A stretch of DNA of 64,000 bases from Prorocentrum cordatum (lineage: Eukaryota; Sar; Dinophyceae; Prorocentrales; Prorocentraceae). Of the stretch, positions 1-12,549 are shown in pieces. Below the pieces are notes generated by a model, which searched no databases, was not told the origin of the DNA, and was given only the letters and a program-made list of their open reading frames with translations. Position numbers and translations under genes: made by a program. The number at the start of each line of letters is the position of its first letter. Positions within the stretch are counted from its first letter, which is position 1. The stretch is from positions 64,001-128,000 of the forward strand of contig CAUYUJ010005003.1 of NCBI GenBank assembly GCA_963575745.1, given 5' to 3'.

Positions 1-1690
1 CACGTGGGCAAAGAGGGCGGATTGAAGCTCTCATGGGGGAGCGCCCATGTCTTAACCGAACAGACGAATCATGTCTCCCGGCCCACGCACGCGGATTTTG
101 CAAAGGGGGCAGGCCAGGTGGTATGACACCCGTTCGCTCCCAGCTTGTCGGGACCACTGAGGCAGAACGTCTGCCCAATAGAAGACAGTCTCTTCACAGA
201 ACCCCATGGCCACCGTGATGTGGCAAGCATCCGCAAGAAAGGCCGCCAGTGAAAAGGGGGCCAGGGGGAGGGGAATGGGGTCCGCCACGGGGGGTGCAGG
301 GTATGTCATGTCTTGCCCTCAAAGCTTCGGCACTGCGCGCCGCGACGGGAAGGGAGAGAGGACACGAGAAGCAAGCAGGCGACAGCACACGAGCAGGAGG
401 AAGGCCAGGGCCCGCGAGACGAGGCACGCGGGCGGTCGGGAGGGAAGGGGCAGAGGAGAGACGGCAAGCAGGGTGCAGGAGGAAACGCAAGAGGACGAAA
501 CATAGCTGGCAAAACATCCACCCCCAGAGTAACCACCCCGACAAGCGCGGAGCCGTTTTAGTAAGCGCGCGCAAAGAAGGAATCGAGTAGGGTGGGGCAG
601 TTTGGGAAACGCCCAGGATCGTTTAGTAGGCGCCGCTTGTCGGGCTTGGGTGGTTGCTCTTCCCTTGGCGAAAGGCGAAGCAAACGCAAAAGCAATTCCA
701 CGCCGAGGGGCCAGGAGAGGAAGGCCGCTCGCCACCGCTCTGGACCCTACGGCGGCAGCGGCGCGACGGCGGGCGGCGGCCAGCTTGGGAGTGCGGGTGG
801 CCGTCGGGATCGTCTCGGGAGCGTCCAGGAGGGGAGCGCCGAAAAAGGGGGGGTTCGCGAATCATCGCCCGAAGCATGGGCGCGGACGAGGGGGGATCAA
901 GGGACGCGTTGTTGGAGGAGAAAGAAAACGAAGAAACAGAAGACGAGGGAGAAAACGTAGAGGAGAGCGCCACGATATCCGGGGGTATACCATGGCCCCA
1001 GCCACAAAATCCCCCCCTAGTAATCACCCCCGTCTTGGCCGCCCCCGATCGTCGGGATGGGGCGGTCGCCGGGGTCGAAATGATGGGCACATTTTCCACC
1101 ACCACTACCAGATGTAGGACGGGGGATAAGAGAGGATGAAGTTTTCCTCCTCCTCCTCCTCCTCCTCCTCCTCCTCATCATCATCATCATCCTCCTCCTC
1201 CTCAGTTTCCTACCTATGGTAATTCGTGGTATTAAAAAAAAGACCCCATGAGGTGACACAGGGGTGGTCCAAGGTGAGCGCGAATTGCCGCGTGTCGTTT
1301 CTTCTGAGAAGGCCCTCTGCGCGCGCCATGATCTCCCATCGGGGGGTACTTCCTCCCCGTCTTATTCCCTGGCACGGAGACTTCTCCTCCTGTGTCGTTA
1401 TCAGGACATCTCTCCCTCATCTCACGTTCGCAGCGCTCTGGCGGGGTCTCCGCAGCTGGTACCACAATGTGCTCGACAAATCGCGCACGACTCTTTGCTG
1501 CATTCACGGCTGAGCCGGAACAAACAGTGGCCGCGGCACCAGCTGGACCCTGCAGCCAGCAGCTGAACTGACTACCTCCACTTCAGCTTTTGGTTGTTCG
1601 GCTGAGCCGACAGCGTACTGAGCAACCATGGCGCTCCCAGCCGCCTGTCCGGCTATGCCGGCAGGAGATTGGGATGACAGTCGTGAATCT
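1..1690. other. no supportable gene; GC-rich, purine-rich sequence
   Basis: Several reading frames of 60-170 codons overlap here on both strands, with arginine- and glycine-rich composition and no recognisable motif. I see no convincing exon. The only clear structure is a trinucleotide tract listed separately. Confidence 0.5.
1143..1203. repeat. (TCC)n/(TCA)n microsatellite
   Basis: An uninterrupted run of TCC triplets changes into TCA triplets and back to TCC. The open frames across it (poly-Ser, poly-Met/Arg on the other strand) are by-products of the repeat. Confidence 0.95.
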
Positions 1691-1695
1691 TCGAT

Positions 1696-2214
1696 TTGTC
1701 GGACTGCTTCTTGCATGTGCTGATCGATACCAATATTCTGTCCCAGTTGCCTCATGGTTTGCCCCTCAGGGCCAGTGAATATGGCGCGACCGAATGTGTC
1801 GAGTCATGTGTTACTTTGCATGCACAACTCACAGACACTGACACTGCAACATACCCTGCTACGGGTACACCCTTCGGCCCTGAACTGACCGATTTTGAAA
1901 ATGGACAGGGAGACCCGAGAGGTGAGACATATCCCCCAGCGGAAGAGGCATTGGCAACCGCGCTGAAACTCAACGTCGATTCTGGCCCTCCGGACAAGCC
2001 CGTTGAGGTTCACGGCTTAGCCGCGGAACCTGGCCCAAATGACCCAGGGCCGGCGACTCCGTCGGGTGTGCTCCAGCCGATTGCCGCCAAATGTTTATGG
2101 AAATATTATACGGGGCGAGAATGGTTCCATTCGGTGTCCTGCGACCAGTATGTCACACAGCTAGCTGCATCACTAAGTGGACAGAACAGCAATACATGGA
2201 TCTTTTTCGCTTAA
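1696..2214 (+). pseudogene. unrecognised open frame, possible gene remnant
   Basis: A 172-codon plus-strand frame has balanced composition (Asp, Glu, Pro, Trp, Tyr) rather than the Arg/Gly/Pro bias of shadow frames. It includes KYYTGREWFH near the end. I do not recognise it. The reading may continue in other frames to about 2,880, which would make it a decayed gene. There are no splice or promoter signals I would trust. Confidence 0.22.
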
Positions 2215-4170
2215 TATGCTATATTGAATCGACTACTCACTACAGGATGACACCGTGGTTTGGCGATAGGATGGAAGATGTCACAGCAAGGCAAAATTCA
2301 GATGCTGATATTGCCAGTGATTTGCGAACGCATCGAAGCACCAGTGCCAGTCATCGAGTCATGTGGGCGCCCTTCGCGAGGGCCAACCAGAGCATGGCCT
2401 CTCGTAGACAAACCTGCGTGTCCCATAGTACACTTGAATAGATGCCGCTGCCATTTCTGCCAAAAAAACACATGAGGAATTGTGGAATTGCAATACGACC
2501 GGGGGGATTCTCGAGCCGCGGATCGGCGCCAAGCCGGTGGGTTGCGCGCCAAGGAACTATTGTGCCAAGCAATAAAAAGCATAAGAAGAACAAAGCCACT
2601 GAAGGTAAGCCCGCGACGAGTACGCCTGCAACAGAAACGGTCAATGGGCCGTTTACACAACAAGCTGGCACAAACATGACTAGTGGTAAAACAATGCGTC
2701 CGACACCAACTCCCGGCGCAGCTGCGGTAGCAGCACGAGGTGTTATTGATGCATGCGGCTTAGCCGACAAATCATGCGGCACAGTACCTTCCGCGACAGA
2801 AAGGGGAGGTCTCAGGAAAAGCTTCCACATGCGCACATCAACAGAAGAGAAAAAAATATGGCCATGTTTGATATGACTGACAGTGAATCAGACGCTTCGG
2901 ATATACAAGTACAGATTCCCAGTACCTAAAGAAATACTGGATGGATGGGAGGAACAATAACAAAAACACTGACGCGGCTGCAGCCGAATCGCAAAGCAAT
3001 GGGTTGACTCAGTCAACACCGCAGCAAGAAAAGGACCAATCGATACGTACTCACGAATGGAATGGTGAACGTTTGATATTTGAAAAATGCTGCGGACCCA
3101 ACAGTAGAACCGGCAATACAAAGGATGTGTGTTGATAGTTCGTGTAGACGTATACGATACACCGAGCACGACGACATGAGAACCGATGCGGATTAAGCGG
3201 GTATGAAAAGCGTTCAAGGGGAAACACCTGTCCCTCTGGGGTTCGCTCCCATGTGCGGGAGGGTATCGTTGGTAATCTCTTAACGATGCGCATTCTTTCC
3301 GCAATGGTGATCATAGGTCTTTGCGTAGGCTTCGGGGAGTCCGGACGGACTTCATGCACCTGTTTTGAAATTTCATGTAGATGGCGCGCGTTGTCGTCGA
3401 AGTGGGGGGAACTGTCTGCATTGAATGGCCTAGCCAATGTCAGTATTGAAGAGATCCACAGGTCAAGGCTCTTGTGAGATAAATAAGGTTGCATTCATCA
3501 GTTATGCACGGGTGCGCGTACGGTATGCGAGATAGAACAAGGAATTTCATGCACAAACCATGGGCTATTGCGTCCACGTCGGATATAGTGACGACAGGCT
3601 TGGAACGCAAGTGTGACGGCATGCATGCACATGTTGAAGCACGAGGTAAGGATTGCAAACTTGCTGGGGATTCCACGGATGCATGTGCTCGACAGCTTCA
3701 TGTGGTGTTTGCGCGCGCTGCATCGCACTCATGCTCTGACCCCGCCGCCTCAAGTCATGATATTTGTACTGTTGCCGTTTTCTCTCAAAAGCTGGGCTGG
3801 GCCCGCCGTCGGCCGCTGCGTAGCCGCGGCCGCCCCCCCCCCCCCCCCCTGCAGGCTGCGGCTCTTATTCCAAAGCCTCCTGCTCACAGACCAATCCCGT
3901 TCGACAACTTCTGGGCGTCTCGGCGGTTCAACCGTCCGAGATGACCGGGAAGGAAAAATTGTCTTCCTTGTGTGAAACCATGGGGTGTCAATACCTCGCG
4001 GGGCTCGGATGAAAGCAGTTCAGGCGAACCGTCATAATCAATGATGAATTGTTTCTGCGAGCCGCAAGAAGAGTCAGCGACGGCCCGACCGAAGGACCAC
4101 TACGAAGACCCTGAACCACTTCGGCAGAACGTGCTGGCGGACTTCCCGAGGAGAGCGCAGGGATAGCTAC
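2215..4170. other. no supportable gene
   Basis: Short overlapping frames occur on both strands. A C-run lies at about 3,833-3,850. No domain, repeat family or exon-intron pattern could be supported. Confidence 0.45.
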
Positions 4171-7025
4171 ATGCAAGACAAAGATTGCCTTCAACGCGTT
4201 GCCATCCCAGATAACCCTGACAAGACGTTGCCAGAAATGGCCGAGAAGCTGAAGACAAAAGACCCCCTGCCGGCTCAGTCGGCAAGGAAGACCAAGGCCT
4301 CAACAGCAAGGCCCACAGTAGAGCGCGTTGATTTGGGTGACGCGTCGGGATCGGGTTGTACGGAATGGACGGATGTTGCGATAAAACACACGTGCCACCT
4401 CGAAACGCGTGAGCCAGAACTGATTTCCCGTTGCCTCTTTCACCCACATGCGATCCCTTCTGGTCGCGAGATGCAGCGGGTCATGCTTAATAAACGCCCG
4501 CATACTTACTCTCGACAAGACTTCGTTGCCCACAGGTTGGACGAAGATCTAATGAGTCGGTCATCCACAAATTATTTAGTAAGATGCCCGAAGACCCGTG
4601 GTTTGTTTTCTGGGTCCTGTCAGAAAGATTCCGGAAATCATTATAGGGGCAGCTTTGACGGCCCTCCCCCGGATCTAGGATGCATCAAAATGCGCCAGTA
4701 ATTACAATCCCATGTTGACCCGCACACAATTTTGAGATGCCAATTTTACGATGGACCGCCTGGTGACCGCAAGCGCAGATTTGTTCGCACTTGCAACCGC
4801 GGTGAGCTGATGGGGCCCATTGTCGGCCCGCCGGAACACGCCCATATGAAGGGCGCGGGGCATTTTGTCGCGGTTCGCGTGCCAGACAAGGGGAACGGAT
4901 CAGGTAGTCCATATGAGCATGTGGGGACCTTCCCGCAACAAAGCCCCGCGAGGCTCAGCCGCTGACAAGTGGGGAACGCATTCCTCTCCCCCAGTAATTA
5001 AGGGGAATGTTACTGCGAGGGCCCACGCAGTAGAACAGGCCCTGTCCGACAACGCCCTGGCAGAGCACCGAGAGTGGAAGGCGCTGAAGGAGGAGCCATC
5101 CGCAAAGAGGGCAAGGCTCCACTCGACGGCTCAGCCGCCTGAAGTCAAATCGAAGGTCCCAGACGTCGAAATGCTCCGGGCGACGGAATGGCAATACCAT
5201 CAAAAACGGTCAAGCGACGCCGGCGATTCGAGACCAGCGAAGACAGCCCAGGCTCCATACTCCGAAATCTCCCGGGCAATAGAAGGACAGCTGCCGCAGA
5301 AGAAGTCGCGCGATGCTGACAACTCGAGATCAGCAAAGAATGCCAAAGTCGAGTCCTCCCTGAAGGCGTAGGAAAGAGCGCCTCCATCCGAGGCTTCGCT
5401 GTGTCAGTTTGATGGCCCAGCGCAGGCCGCAGCAGGGGGTGCCGACTCCTCCGGCGCAGCCGGCAGTGGAGGCAGCGGGGGCCCCCGTTCCGGCTCAGCT
5501 GGCGGTTGGGGAGTACCTGCTGGGGCTGGCGGCTATGGCGGAGACGAGCGACCGCCTCCGGGCGCGCCGCGCGGAGATGGAGGGGGCGACCTTCCTCCCG
5601 GCCTGGGCCCGACACCACCCTCAGCTCAGGGAAGAGGGCAGGGCGGGCCCGACCTGAGTAACTTGGGCCGTAGAATTTGGAACGCGCTGGAACACAGGAG
5701 GCACACGGGGGCTGGCTTAGTCACGCCCCTGAGTAACGATGCTCCGCCCGAGTGCGTAAAATGCATGACAGAAATACTAAACCTTTGCATCTCCGTTGTT
5801 GACCCTGGCCTCCGCGCTTCGGCAGCATGGATGAATTTGCAGGAGAAGTGCCAGTCCATGGCTCGCTTAGCGGAGGTGAATGGTCACGGGTAGACTCCGC
5901 ATGCCGGGGAAGATCTAGCGGCAATGATAAGGGCTGGGAAGGCACCGACGGCGTTCTTCCGCCCACTCGCGAAGTCGCCGTACCCGTCGTGTAATTTCTG
6001 GCCTGCAGCTATTCACATCGTAGCGGATTCAACGCGCACCTTCTATGGAGATGACGGGAAGAAACCTGGTCCGGGAACAGGCCCCCGGCACCATGGGCAT
6101 TCAAATTTCCACGGTGTCCGAGCGGATGTACGTGGGAGTGCTTGCGGGGAAACTCTGCGCGAATTGGCTAGGAAGAACGATTGGACTACGCCAGTGCGTG
6201 CGAATCAGGGTCACTTCGCCCCAGGAAAGCATGCGCCCATGCAATTTATATGTTGGTCCCTGAATGATATTTCGGATAGGGGCCAGTGTAACTTAATCGG
6301 CTTAGCGGGCGCCAGTAAGAAGCATCGCGACCCTGGGGAGCTCATTATGGCGCTTGCCCCTTTCTTTGAGATAGCTGAGAGAATGATCGATGAAGTGGTG
6401 GGCCGTTCCATGTCAGGAGCCATCGAGATACTCTGCGATTGTTTGGCGGGGGCCATAGATGTTGGCGTTCCTCTAGCGGTTGTTTTCAGGTAAATAAGCT
6501 CTGGGACGATGCTGCTGCGCTCGCGCGAGCAAGGATGAATTAACGCATCGAGCGCTACAAAGCAATGGCAGTTCAGCCCAGAGTACTGATTCGGGATGGT
6601 GCCAGCCTGTATAGGAAGTTATTCATCCACCGAACGACGCGCGTCATTTCCTCGCTAAGCGCGACACATACCAGATAGAGAAGGGGGCCCAACAGGCGGA
6701 CGCAACGATTGCTGAAATTCTCGAGGACCATATGCTGCAGGCTGCCAAGCGTGCAGCATGGTCCTTTTGCCAGCCCTCTGGCGGCGCAGCCATTCAGGGA
6801 ACTGGTTATGTTGGTCCAACCCGGGCAGACGGACACGCGCAGGTGGAAGCGACATCCGACGAGTTGGTACCATATTGGATTCAATGGTGCCTAACGGATT
6901 CGGGCGCACCACGTTCGACCCTCGGCGCGCTCCCAGTCCCCGACCATATCGACGCGAAACGGTTTCCGGCCGTCTCAGACGGTTCGGCGGGCGGGGCACG
7001 ACACTCTTGGTCGTCCAAGGAATGA
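4171..7025 (+). pseudogene. degenerate plus-strand gene or mobile-element ORF, several frames
   Basis: Consecutive plus-strand frames (4,171-4,701; 4,865-5,371; 5,409-5,657; 5,663-5,893; 5,924-6,493; about 6,545-7,025) have protein-like composition and follow one another with frame changes or stops between them. They look like one decayed coding region of roughly 900 codons. The segment at 4,865-5,371 is lysine/arginine- and alanine-rich and has two internal near-repeats containing SR(S/P)AK. Around 6,700-6,760 a helical acidic segment (ATIAEILEDHML) is readable. The region converges on a minus-strand RT relic. Function is unknown; it could be a gag-like or accessory ORF of a mobile element. 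Confidence 0.4.
5924..6493 (+). pseudogene. possible SGNH/GDSL-hydrolase-like fragment
   Basis: A 189-codon frame inside the degenerate region. IHIVADST (6,011-6,034) resembles the block I GDS motif, with Ala in place of Gly. ICWSLND, whose ND lies at 6,263-6,268, resembles block III GxND. The spacing of about 79 residues between the Ser and the Asn-Asp is typical of this fold, and between them APMQFICW would fit the strand before block III. No DxxH block V is seen before the stop, and the usual Gly of GDS is missing. The fold is an inference from two short motifs; an unrelated protein remains quite possible. Confidence 0.3.
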
Positions 7026-7930
7026 TGCGATCTCCTGTCGGCGGGAGAAGGATGCGAGAATTGTGCTCGCTGGGGGGAATTTCATTTCTTCCTCGAACGC
7101 AGCTACCTGGTTCTCTGGGCTGATGAGGCTCAGCCAGCTGCGCCGATGATTCACACCCCGCATTCTCGCCAGCGCTCTCCGGTTGATTTCCAGATGCCGA
7201 CGGTTTCTTGATCTTCGGCGGCGGCGGATCGAGCACTGTGGGTAGCTCTCCTTGCCACTCTGCATACTGCATGGACAGATGATGTTCACATCCTAGGTGG
7301 CGACCCACATCTGTAGGGAGATCTATATCAATACCCTTAGGACATCCCTCGGATGGCTCCTGTACCCAGCGCCATCCGTTGACGAGATTAGCTTTTGGTC
7401 CAGCAAGTTTAAAGTCGGCAACATAAACGATGGGAAACAGCCGCAGCTTCGGATGGGAGTAACAACTACGCCACGGACTACACTCGACAAAATCTTTGGA
7501 TAACACATGCCCCTCAGAATGTTGTCCCCGAAGTCCTCCAGAATCAGGATGTCCGTGCAGCGATCGGGTAAGTGGGCACACAGGATTGCGCATGTCCTTC
7601 CAGGCAGTTGGCCACTCGTCACGCGGCAAGAAGATCCATGTCGGGGCCCCGCCGAGCTCGGATTGCGCGCAGGCCTGTTTGGCGTCGGCCCTTGAAGGTC
7701 ATGCCCCTCGAGCAGGCCGTATGCGCATGCTGCTTTACTAGCCTGCGTTGTTGCAGGACTGCTTGGCAGTTCCTGGAATAATGCATCTTCTTTGTTTTGG
7801 CCCCTGACATCCGATCCGTCGAATACAACTCTATTATTATACTTGCGGCCATTATGGCCCAGCGGGGGCTCTGAGTTTTTTCCATTAGGATTTCGAATGA
7901 ACGTCCGGAAACAGGCCTGCCCCTGTCGGG
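6975..7930 (-). pseudogene. Ty1/copia-like reverse transcriptase relic
   Basis: Read on the minus strand, frame-shifted pieces follow the order of a copia RT. GRKYNNRVVFDG (about 7,800-7,870) fits the start of the domain. DEWPTAWKDM, then LHGHPDSGG (about 7,540-7,570), is the basic/aromatic segment before the active site. YVADFKLAGP (YVAD at 7,414-7,425) is the YVDD box, and HLGCEHH lies further on. The first catalytic Asp of YVDD is Ala here, and at least two frameshifts separate the pieces, so the copy is dead. The order and the YVDD-FKLAGP context support copia over gypsy or LINE. Confidence 0.75.
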
Positions 7931-9724
7931 CTGGGCGAGCCAGGGGGATCGAGGTCCTCGCCGATTGGGTCGGGAGGTACCCCGCCCCTTAGGATAGTCC
8001 CGCCATACCTTTCCACCACGCCTCTTCGTCATCGGAAGCGCCTCCATCGCCCCCTGGGCCTGCGTCTGTAGATAGCTCCTCCGCTGGCCCAGCGGGGTGG
8101 GGCAACGCGTGCCAGCCGACGTCTTCTTCGCAGAAGCGCGATGAGCTACGTTTCGGACATGCCTCCGGACACTGTGCACATACAAGTCGGCGACACGGCC
8201 CCCCCGGTCTGCGCGCCCTTCCCGGGCAACGACTCTCAGCCTGAGGCGGGCATCTGGAGCCCGCGTTCCAGCGGCTGCCCCGGATAGATAAACGATTGGT
8301 GGTCCTATTCGACGACAGACGAAGTGGCTCGAGGGCGTCAAATCCTCTGGAGCTGGAACGTCCGGCTCTTGGAGCCTTCTCACGACCCCTGCTGGACGTC
8401 GGCGCACGTTGCCCCAACGTTCTTGACCCCTTGTTCCGAATAGATCCGCGTTGTCTCTGCGTTTGCCCATCCCTTTCGCCTTGCATAACTGGCACGCCAA
8501 GCCCCAGTGAACTGTCATGGCCAACCCTCGGCGGTATGAAACTTTATCGATTACAACCCTTCGACAACGGTGGAGGATTAAGATCATCAGTCTCGCTCTT
8601 GGTTTTCTTTGTCTTCGGGAGCGGAGTCGCGCAGGTCGGTTCTCTCGCGTGCCGACCTGGACGCATGGCGTCGGGCAAGTTTGCTATCGGCTGAGCCGGA
8701 ACAAACTCTTCCTTTCATGGCCGACCCTCCCGCGTTCGGAGCTTCCTTCCCCCTCAAGATCGTCATCCGAATCAATGATGGCCTTCCGAAGGTCCTCAGC
8801 CGGCGCGTAATCACTTGCCCCGATATCCGACAGGTCTGCGCCTGAGGCTAACCCGCCAAATTCGTTCTGGAGAGAATTGAGATGATAGGATGGACCAGGC
8901 GAAATACGAAGTTGGGCATATTCTATGTTCTTTCCATCGAATGCAAGCTCTCTTCCTCTGACTGTCCATCGCTCTCGTCTTCGCCCTGTCCATTCATCAC
9001 AAACTGCGTTACTTGCTTCTCGTCGCGACGCTCTGCACCCGCCGGGCCGATGGGAACATTTCCTGGTGGGCTCTCCTCTCCCTGGGTCGAATCGGCTGAT
9101 ATTCTCGGGCATGATGGCATTGATGAGACTTCATATGGCCTTCTGACTGAAGCATTGGCTGAGTCATGCCCTCCGCCTGACGTTTGAACTCTTGTCTTCA
9201 TCTGGTTATCTATAGGGGAATCTCCCTCTGTCAAATCAAGCACAGATTCCCATGCTTGCCTTGTGGGAAGATTGAGAGAAAGAGGCCGCCCCCTAGAGAC
9301 GCCTTTCTTGATAATGCACTCGGGACGATATTGTCGTTCTACTTCCCCGAGCGCTCCTTCCTGCGATCACATGCTCAGCGAAGCCAGCGGCTGAGCCGCC
9401 GCCTCGGCTGAGAACCAGCTTTTTGCCTGGACATCGCTTATCCCTGCATGATTCCAATGCTGTCACAAGATCAGAGCGGGCTCGGCCGAAACCATGGCGA
9501 GGAAGGGGTGTTCTGGTAAGCTGACTATAGATGTATCCCTGAAGTGAGGAGGCCGGCCCGCCAGCCGACGCGCGCGAAAACAGGCTCGTTCTTTTCCGAT
9601 ACTCTAAGCAAAATTTAGCTGCGGTCGGACAAGTACAATACACGTCAGTGCAAAGGAGCGCAGGCAGCGGCAGCAGGATTGTGGTGCGGAGGGGAGTGCA
9701 TTGACTGGAAGACCTGGAACGCAC
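7931..9724 (-). pseudogene. probable upstream part of the decayed copia element
   Basis: Minus-strand frames of 100-320 codons cover this stretch. Those at 8,923-9,243 (acidic, Ser/Gly-rich) and 7,619-8,587 (Arg-rich) have no motif I can name. Position directly 5' of the RT relic suggests an integrase-RT linker or older pol sequence, but this is by context only. Confidence 0.3.
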
Positions 9725-9908
9725 AACCAGATGGGAAACGGCATGCTTTCACGAGCGCGCGGGGAAGGCAGGGGGGAGGTCCCAGCAAGCTCCAGGAAAC
9801 CCCTCAGCGAACCTCAGTAACCCTCCGCTCGACGCGGCCGCTGTTGTGGTGCTGCGTGGAGCGTACACGCCCAGGAGCGAACGGCCAAGGCTTGCGCGAA
9901 GCATCTGA

Positions 9909-10571
9909 AGGCAAGATCGCACGCTGATCAGTGAGCGTTTGGGGCTACGCTGCTCCCATCGTATTCGAAGACCACATCCCTGGCATAATTTCGAGCACCT
10001 GGAAAAGTGTCGAAACAATGTCGAAACAGTTCCGAAGCAGTGTCGGACGAGTGTCTCCCAGGGCCCGACGCGCGAAAACCTTTGAGTCCCGGTAGTTCCC
10101 TAGTGTTCGGAATTCTGCCTGGTGGTCGAGGCTAAAGTCGGTTGGGACATCAGAAGCATGGGATGCGTCCCCCCCGAAGCCGATCCGCCTCCCAAACGTT
10201 GCCCCTGGTGGTTTTCGGCACGGTCCATGCCTCGGGACTCTGGCGGCCACCCCCTGGAATCAGGTCGGGCATGTCCCCCTACTGGCGGATTTTGGAGGAA
10301 AAATGAAAAATAGTAAAGAAATCACCCAAATAGTCCCAAATAGTAGCGAATTCGCCGCAGACTATCTTTTTACTATTTCGAATATTTCTCCTCTAGAGTG
10401 ACAGGCCCGACCCAAATCGAAAGGCAGGATCGCAAGCTGATCAAAGGGCGTTTGGGGTCGTCGATGCGTTCCCAACCGGAGCCGCTCCACCCCCCAAAAC
10501 GTCGCCCCTGGTGGCGTTCAGGCCATGCCTCGGATCTCCGGCGGCCTACAGGCGGATTTTGGAGGAAAAAC
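9909..10571 (+). repeat. diverged tandem duplication
   Basis: The segment starting AGGCAAGATCGC at 9,909 recurs as AGGCAGGATCGC at 10,421, both running into GCGTTTGGGG. The segment from about 10,180 (CCTCCCAAACGTTGCCCCTGG) recurs at about 10,488 and both copies end in GGCGGATTTTGGAGGAAAAA (10,284-10,303 and 10,551-10,570). The second copy lacks about 240 bases in the middle. Confidence 0.8.
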
Positions 10572-10759
10572 AGATATAGCGGAGACATGTTCAAACATAA
10601 GAGAGAGCGTGATCCACCGCCGCTTTACTGTGGAAAATTGCCAACCTTTTCCTCACCCCTCCGAAAATCCCCCCGCCCCCCCTGCTGGAACCCCCTTCCC
10701 CCCCCACCCCCTCCCCCGGCAACCCCCCCCCCTCAACCCCTAACCCCTCCCGCACTCCC

Positions 10760-10873
10760 CCCCCCCCCTCCCGCTCGAAAACCGGGGGGGTTCACTACCG
10801 TTTCGAAACCCCCTCCCCCCCCCACCCCCCCCTCCGGTATCCCGGAAAAACCGGGGGGGTCACTCCTGGTTCG

Positions 10874-10905
<32 letters not shown>
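10760..10905. repeat. left arm: inverted C-rich TTCGAA units
   Basis: Two copies of a unit containing CCGG.....TTCACTACCG.TTCGAA followed by long C-runs. They are the reverse complement of the units at 11,540-11,745 on the other side of the minisatellite. Confidence 0.8.
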
Positions 10906-10907
<2 letters not shown>

Positions 10908-10919
10908 TACTCACCAGGC

Positions 10920-11540
10920 CCCACAACGACTTGCCCGTTGCTCCGGACGTGCACCATCACATCCCCCACTGGTGTTCCCAGCACCACTGTCCTCACCACC
11001 GCTGTCCCCACTGGTTCCACCACCGCCCTACTGTCCCCACCAGTGGCCCCACCACTGTCGCACTGTCCCCGCTGTCCCCAGAACTGTTCCCACCACGGTT
11101 CCACTCTCCCCACTGTCTCCACGGCCCCAACCACTGCCCGACTATCCCCACTGTCCCCACTGTCCCACTGACTCCGCCGCTGTCCCACTGAAGCTGTCCC
11201 ACTGTTCCCACCACTGTCCCCACTGTCCCCACCACTGTCCCCACTGTACCTCTGTCCCATTGTCCCACCGCCGTCCTCGCCACCGCCTTCACCACTGTCC
11301 CCACCACCATTGTACCCTCCACTGTCCCACTGTTTTCACCTCATTCCCACTGTGCCCACACCACTGTCCCCACCACCACCGTCCCCACAACTGTACACTG
11401 TCCCCCCCTGTTCCCACCATTGTCCCCACCACACTGTCCCCACCACTGTCCCACTGTCCCCCCACTGTCCCCACCACTGTCCCGCTGTCCCCTCACCACT
11501 GTCCCCACCAACACCGTCCCCACCACTGTCCGCACCCCCA
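10920..11540. repeat. CCCCACTGT minisatellite
   Basis: About 600 bases are built from variants of CCACTGTCCCCA with irregular 9-15-bp spacing. All six frames stay open over long stretches because the repeat lacks stop triplets, so open frames here carry no coding information. Confidence 0.92.
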
Positions 11541-11745
11541 CTCGGTTTTCGAGGGGGGGGAGGGGTTGAACCGGTAGTGACCCCCCCCGGTTTTCCGGAG
11601 GGGGGGGGGGGGGGGGGGGGGGGGGTTCGAACCGGTAGTGGGTAGGGGGGGGGGTTCGAACCGGTAGTGACCCCCCCGGTTTTCTGGAGGGGGGGGGGGG
11701 GGGGAGGGGTTCGAACCGGTAGTGACCCCCCCCGGTTTTCCGCCA
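11540..11745. repeat. right arm: G-rich GGTTCGAACCGGTAGTG units
   Basis: Four units with the core GGTTCGAACCGGTAGTG, a run of C, then CGGTTTTCCGG and a run of up to about 25 G. They are inverted relative to the units left of the minisatellite. Confidence 0.85.
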
Positions 11746-12545
11746 GCAGCGGTAGAACACGCTCTTTCAAACATAATCAGACATCAATAAAACGTATAAA
11801 AAATCATCCGAGTATATTTTACCTATGTCTGAATCGTTTTTCCTCCTGGAGAGGGACACGCCGCTGGAGAGGGCACCCCGGGGCTGGAAAACACCAACGA
11901 GAGCCACCGCACACGCTGTGGAACACCTCGATCCTCGAACCCTGGCGTCGACTCCTGTACAACCCGTACGTAGCGCTGCCCCGAGCCCATCACCCCTTGC
12001 CCCTGGTCCAACCCCCTTCCCCCAGTCAGCCCCCCCGAAGTGCGGCGGCAGGATCGCGCGGAGGCGCGGCCAGATATAAAAATACAGCAGGCTCCTGGCC
12101 TGCGAGTCGGAATTCGCCTGCCATGGAAAGTTGCCTAAATTAGTCGGGCTGTCCGGGGCACCAATCCCACCGCCACAGCGTATGCCGCACTGACAGTTGT
12201 GATCTGGACCGGTCGAGTAGGATCCATGAGCGCGTGGCATGGTCATTCTCCTCCTCCTCCTACTCCTCCTTGTCCCCCGTCCCTCCTCCCCCGGAGGAGG
12301 TATGACCCAGGATACAACACACGGTCCTCGGAAGAGTGGGCACATGCCCCGGGGCGGCCCTAACAACAAACACGACGGCGACTTACGCGTTTCCAATGTC
12401 GCAGCCGAGAAACGTGTACCATGGGATGGAGCCGAATATCGAAGGATCAGTATAAGTGGCACCAACGGATAAAGGATACACAAGAAACGATAATACTAAA
12501 ACGCAAGAACCTGTGGACATCCACAACACACGCATAAAACGGTAC
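11746..12545. other. no supportable gene
   Basis: Overlapping frames occur on both strands, with a short CCT-rich stretch near 12,245-12,275. A 238-codon minus-strand frame (11,767-12,483) has no motif I recognise. Confidence 0.4.
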
Positions 12546-12549
12546 ACAC

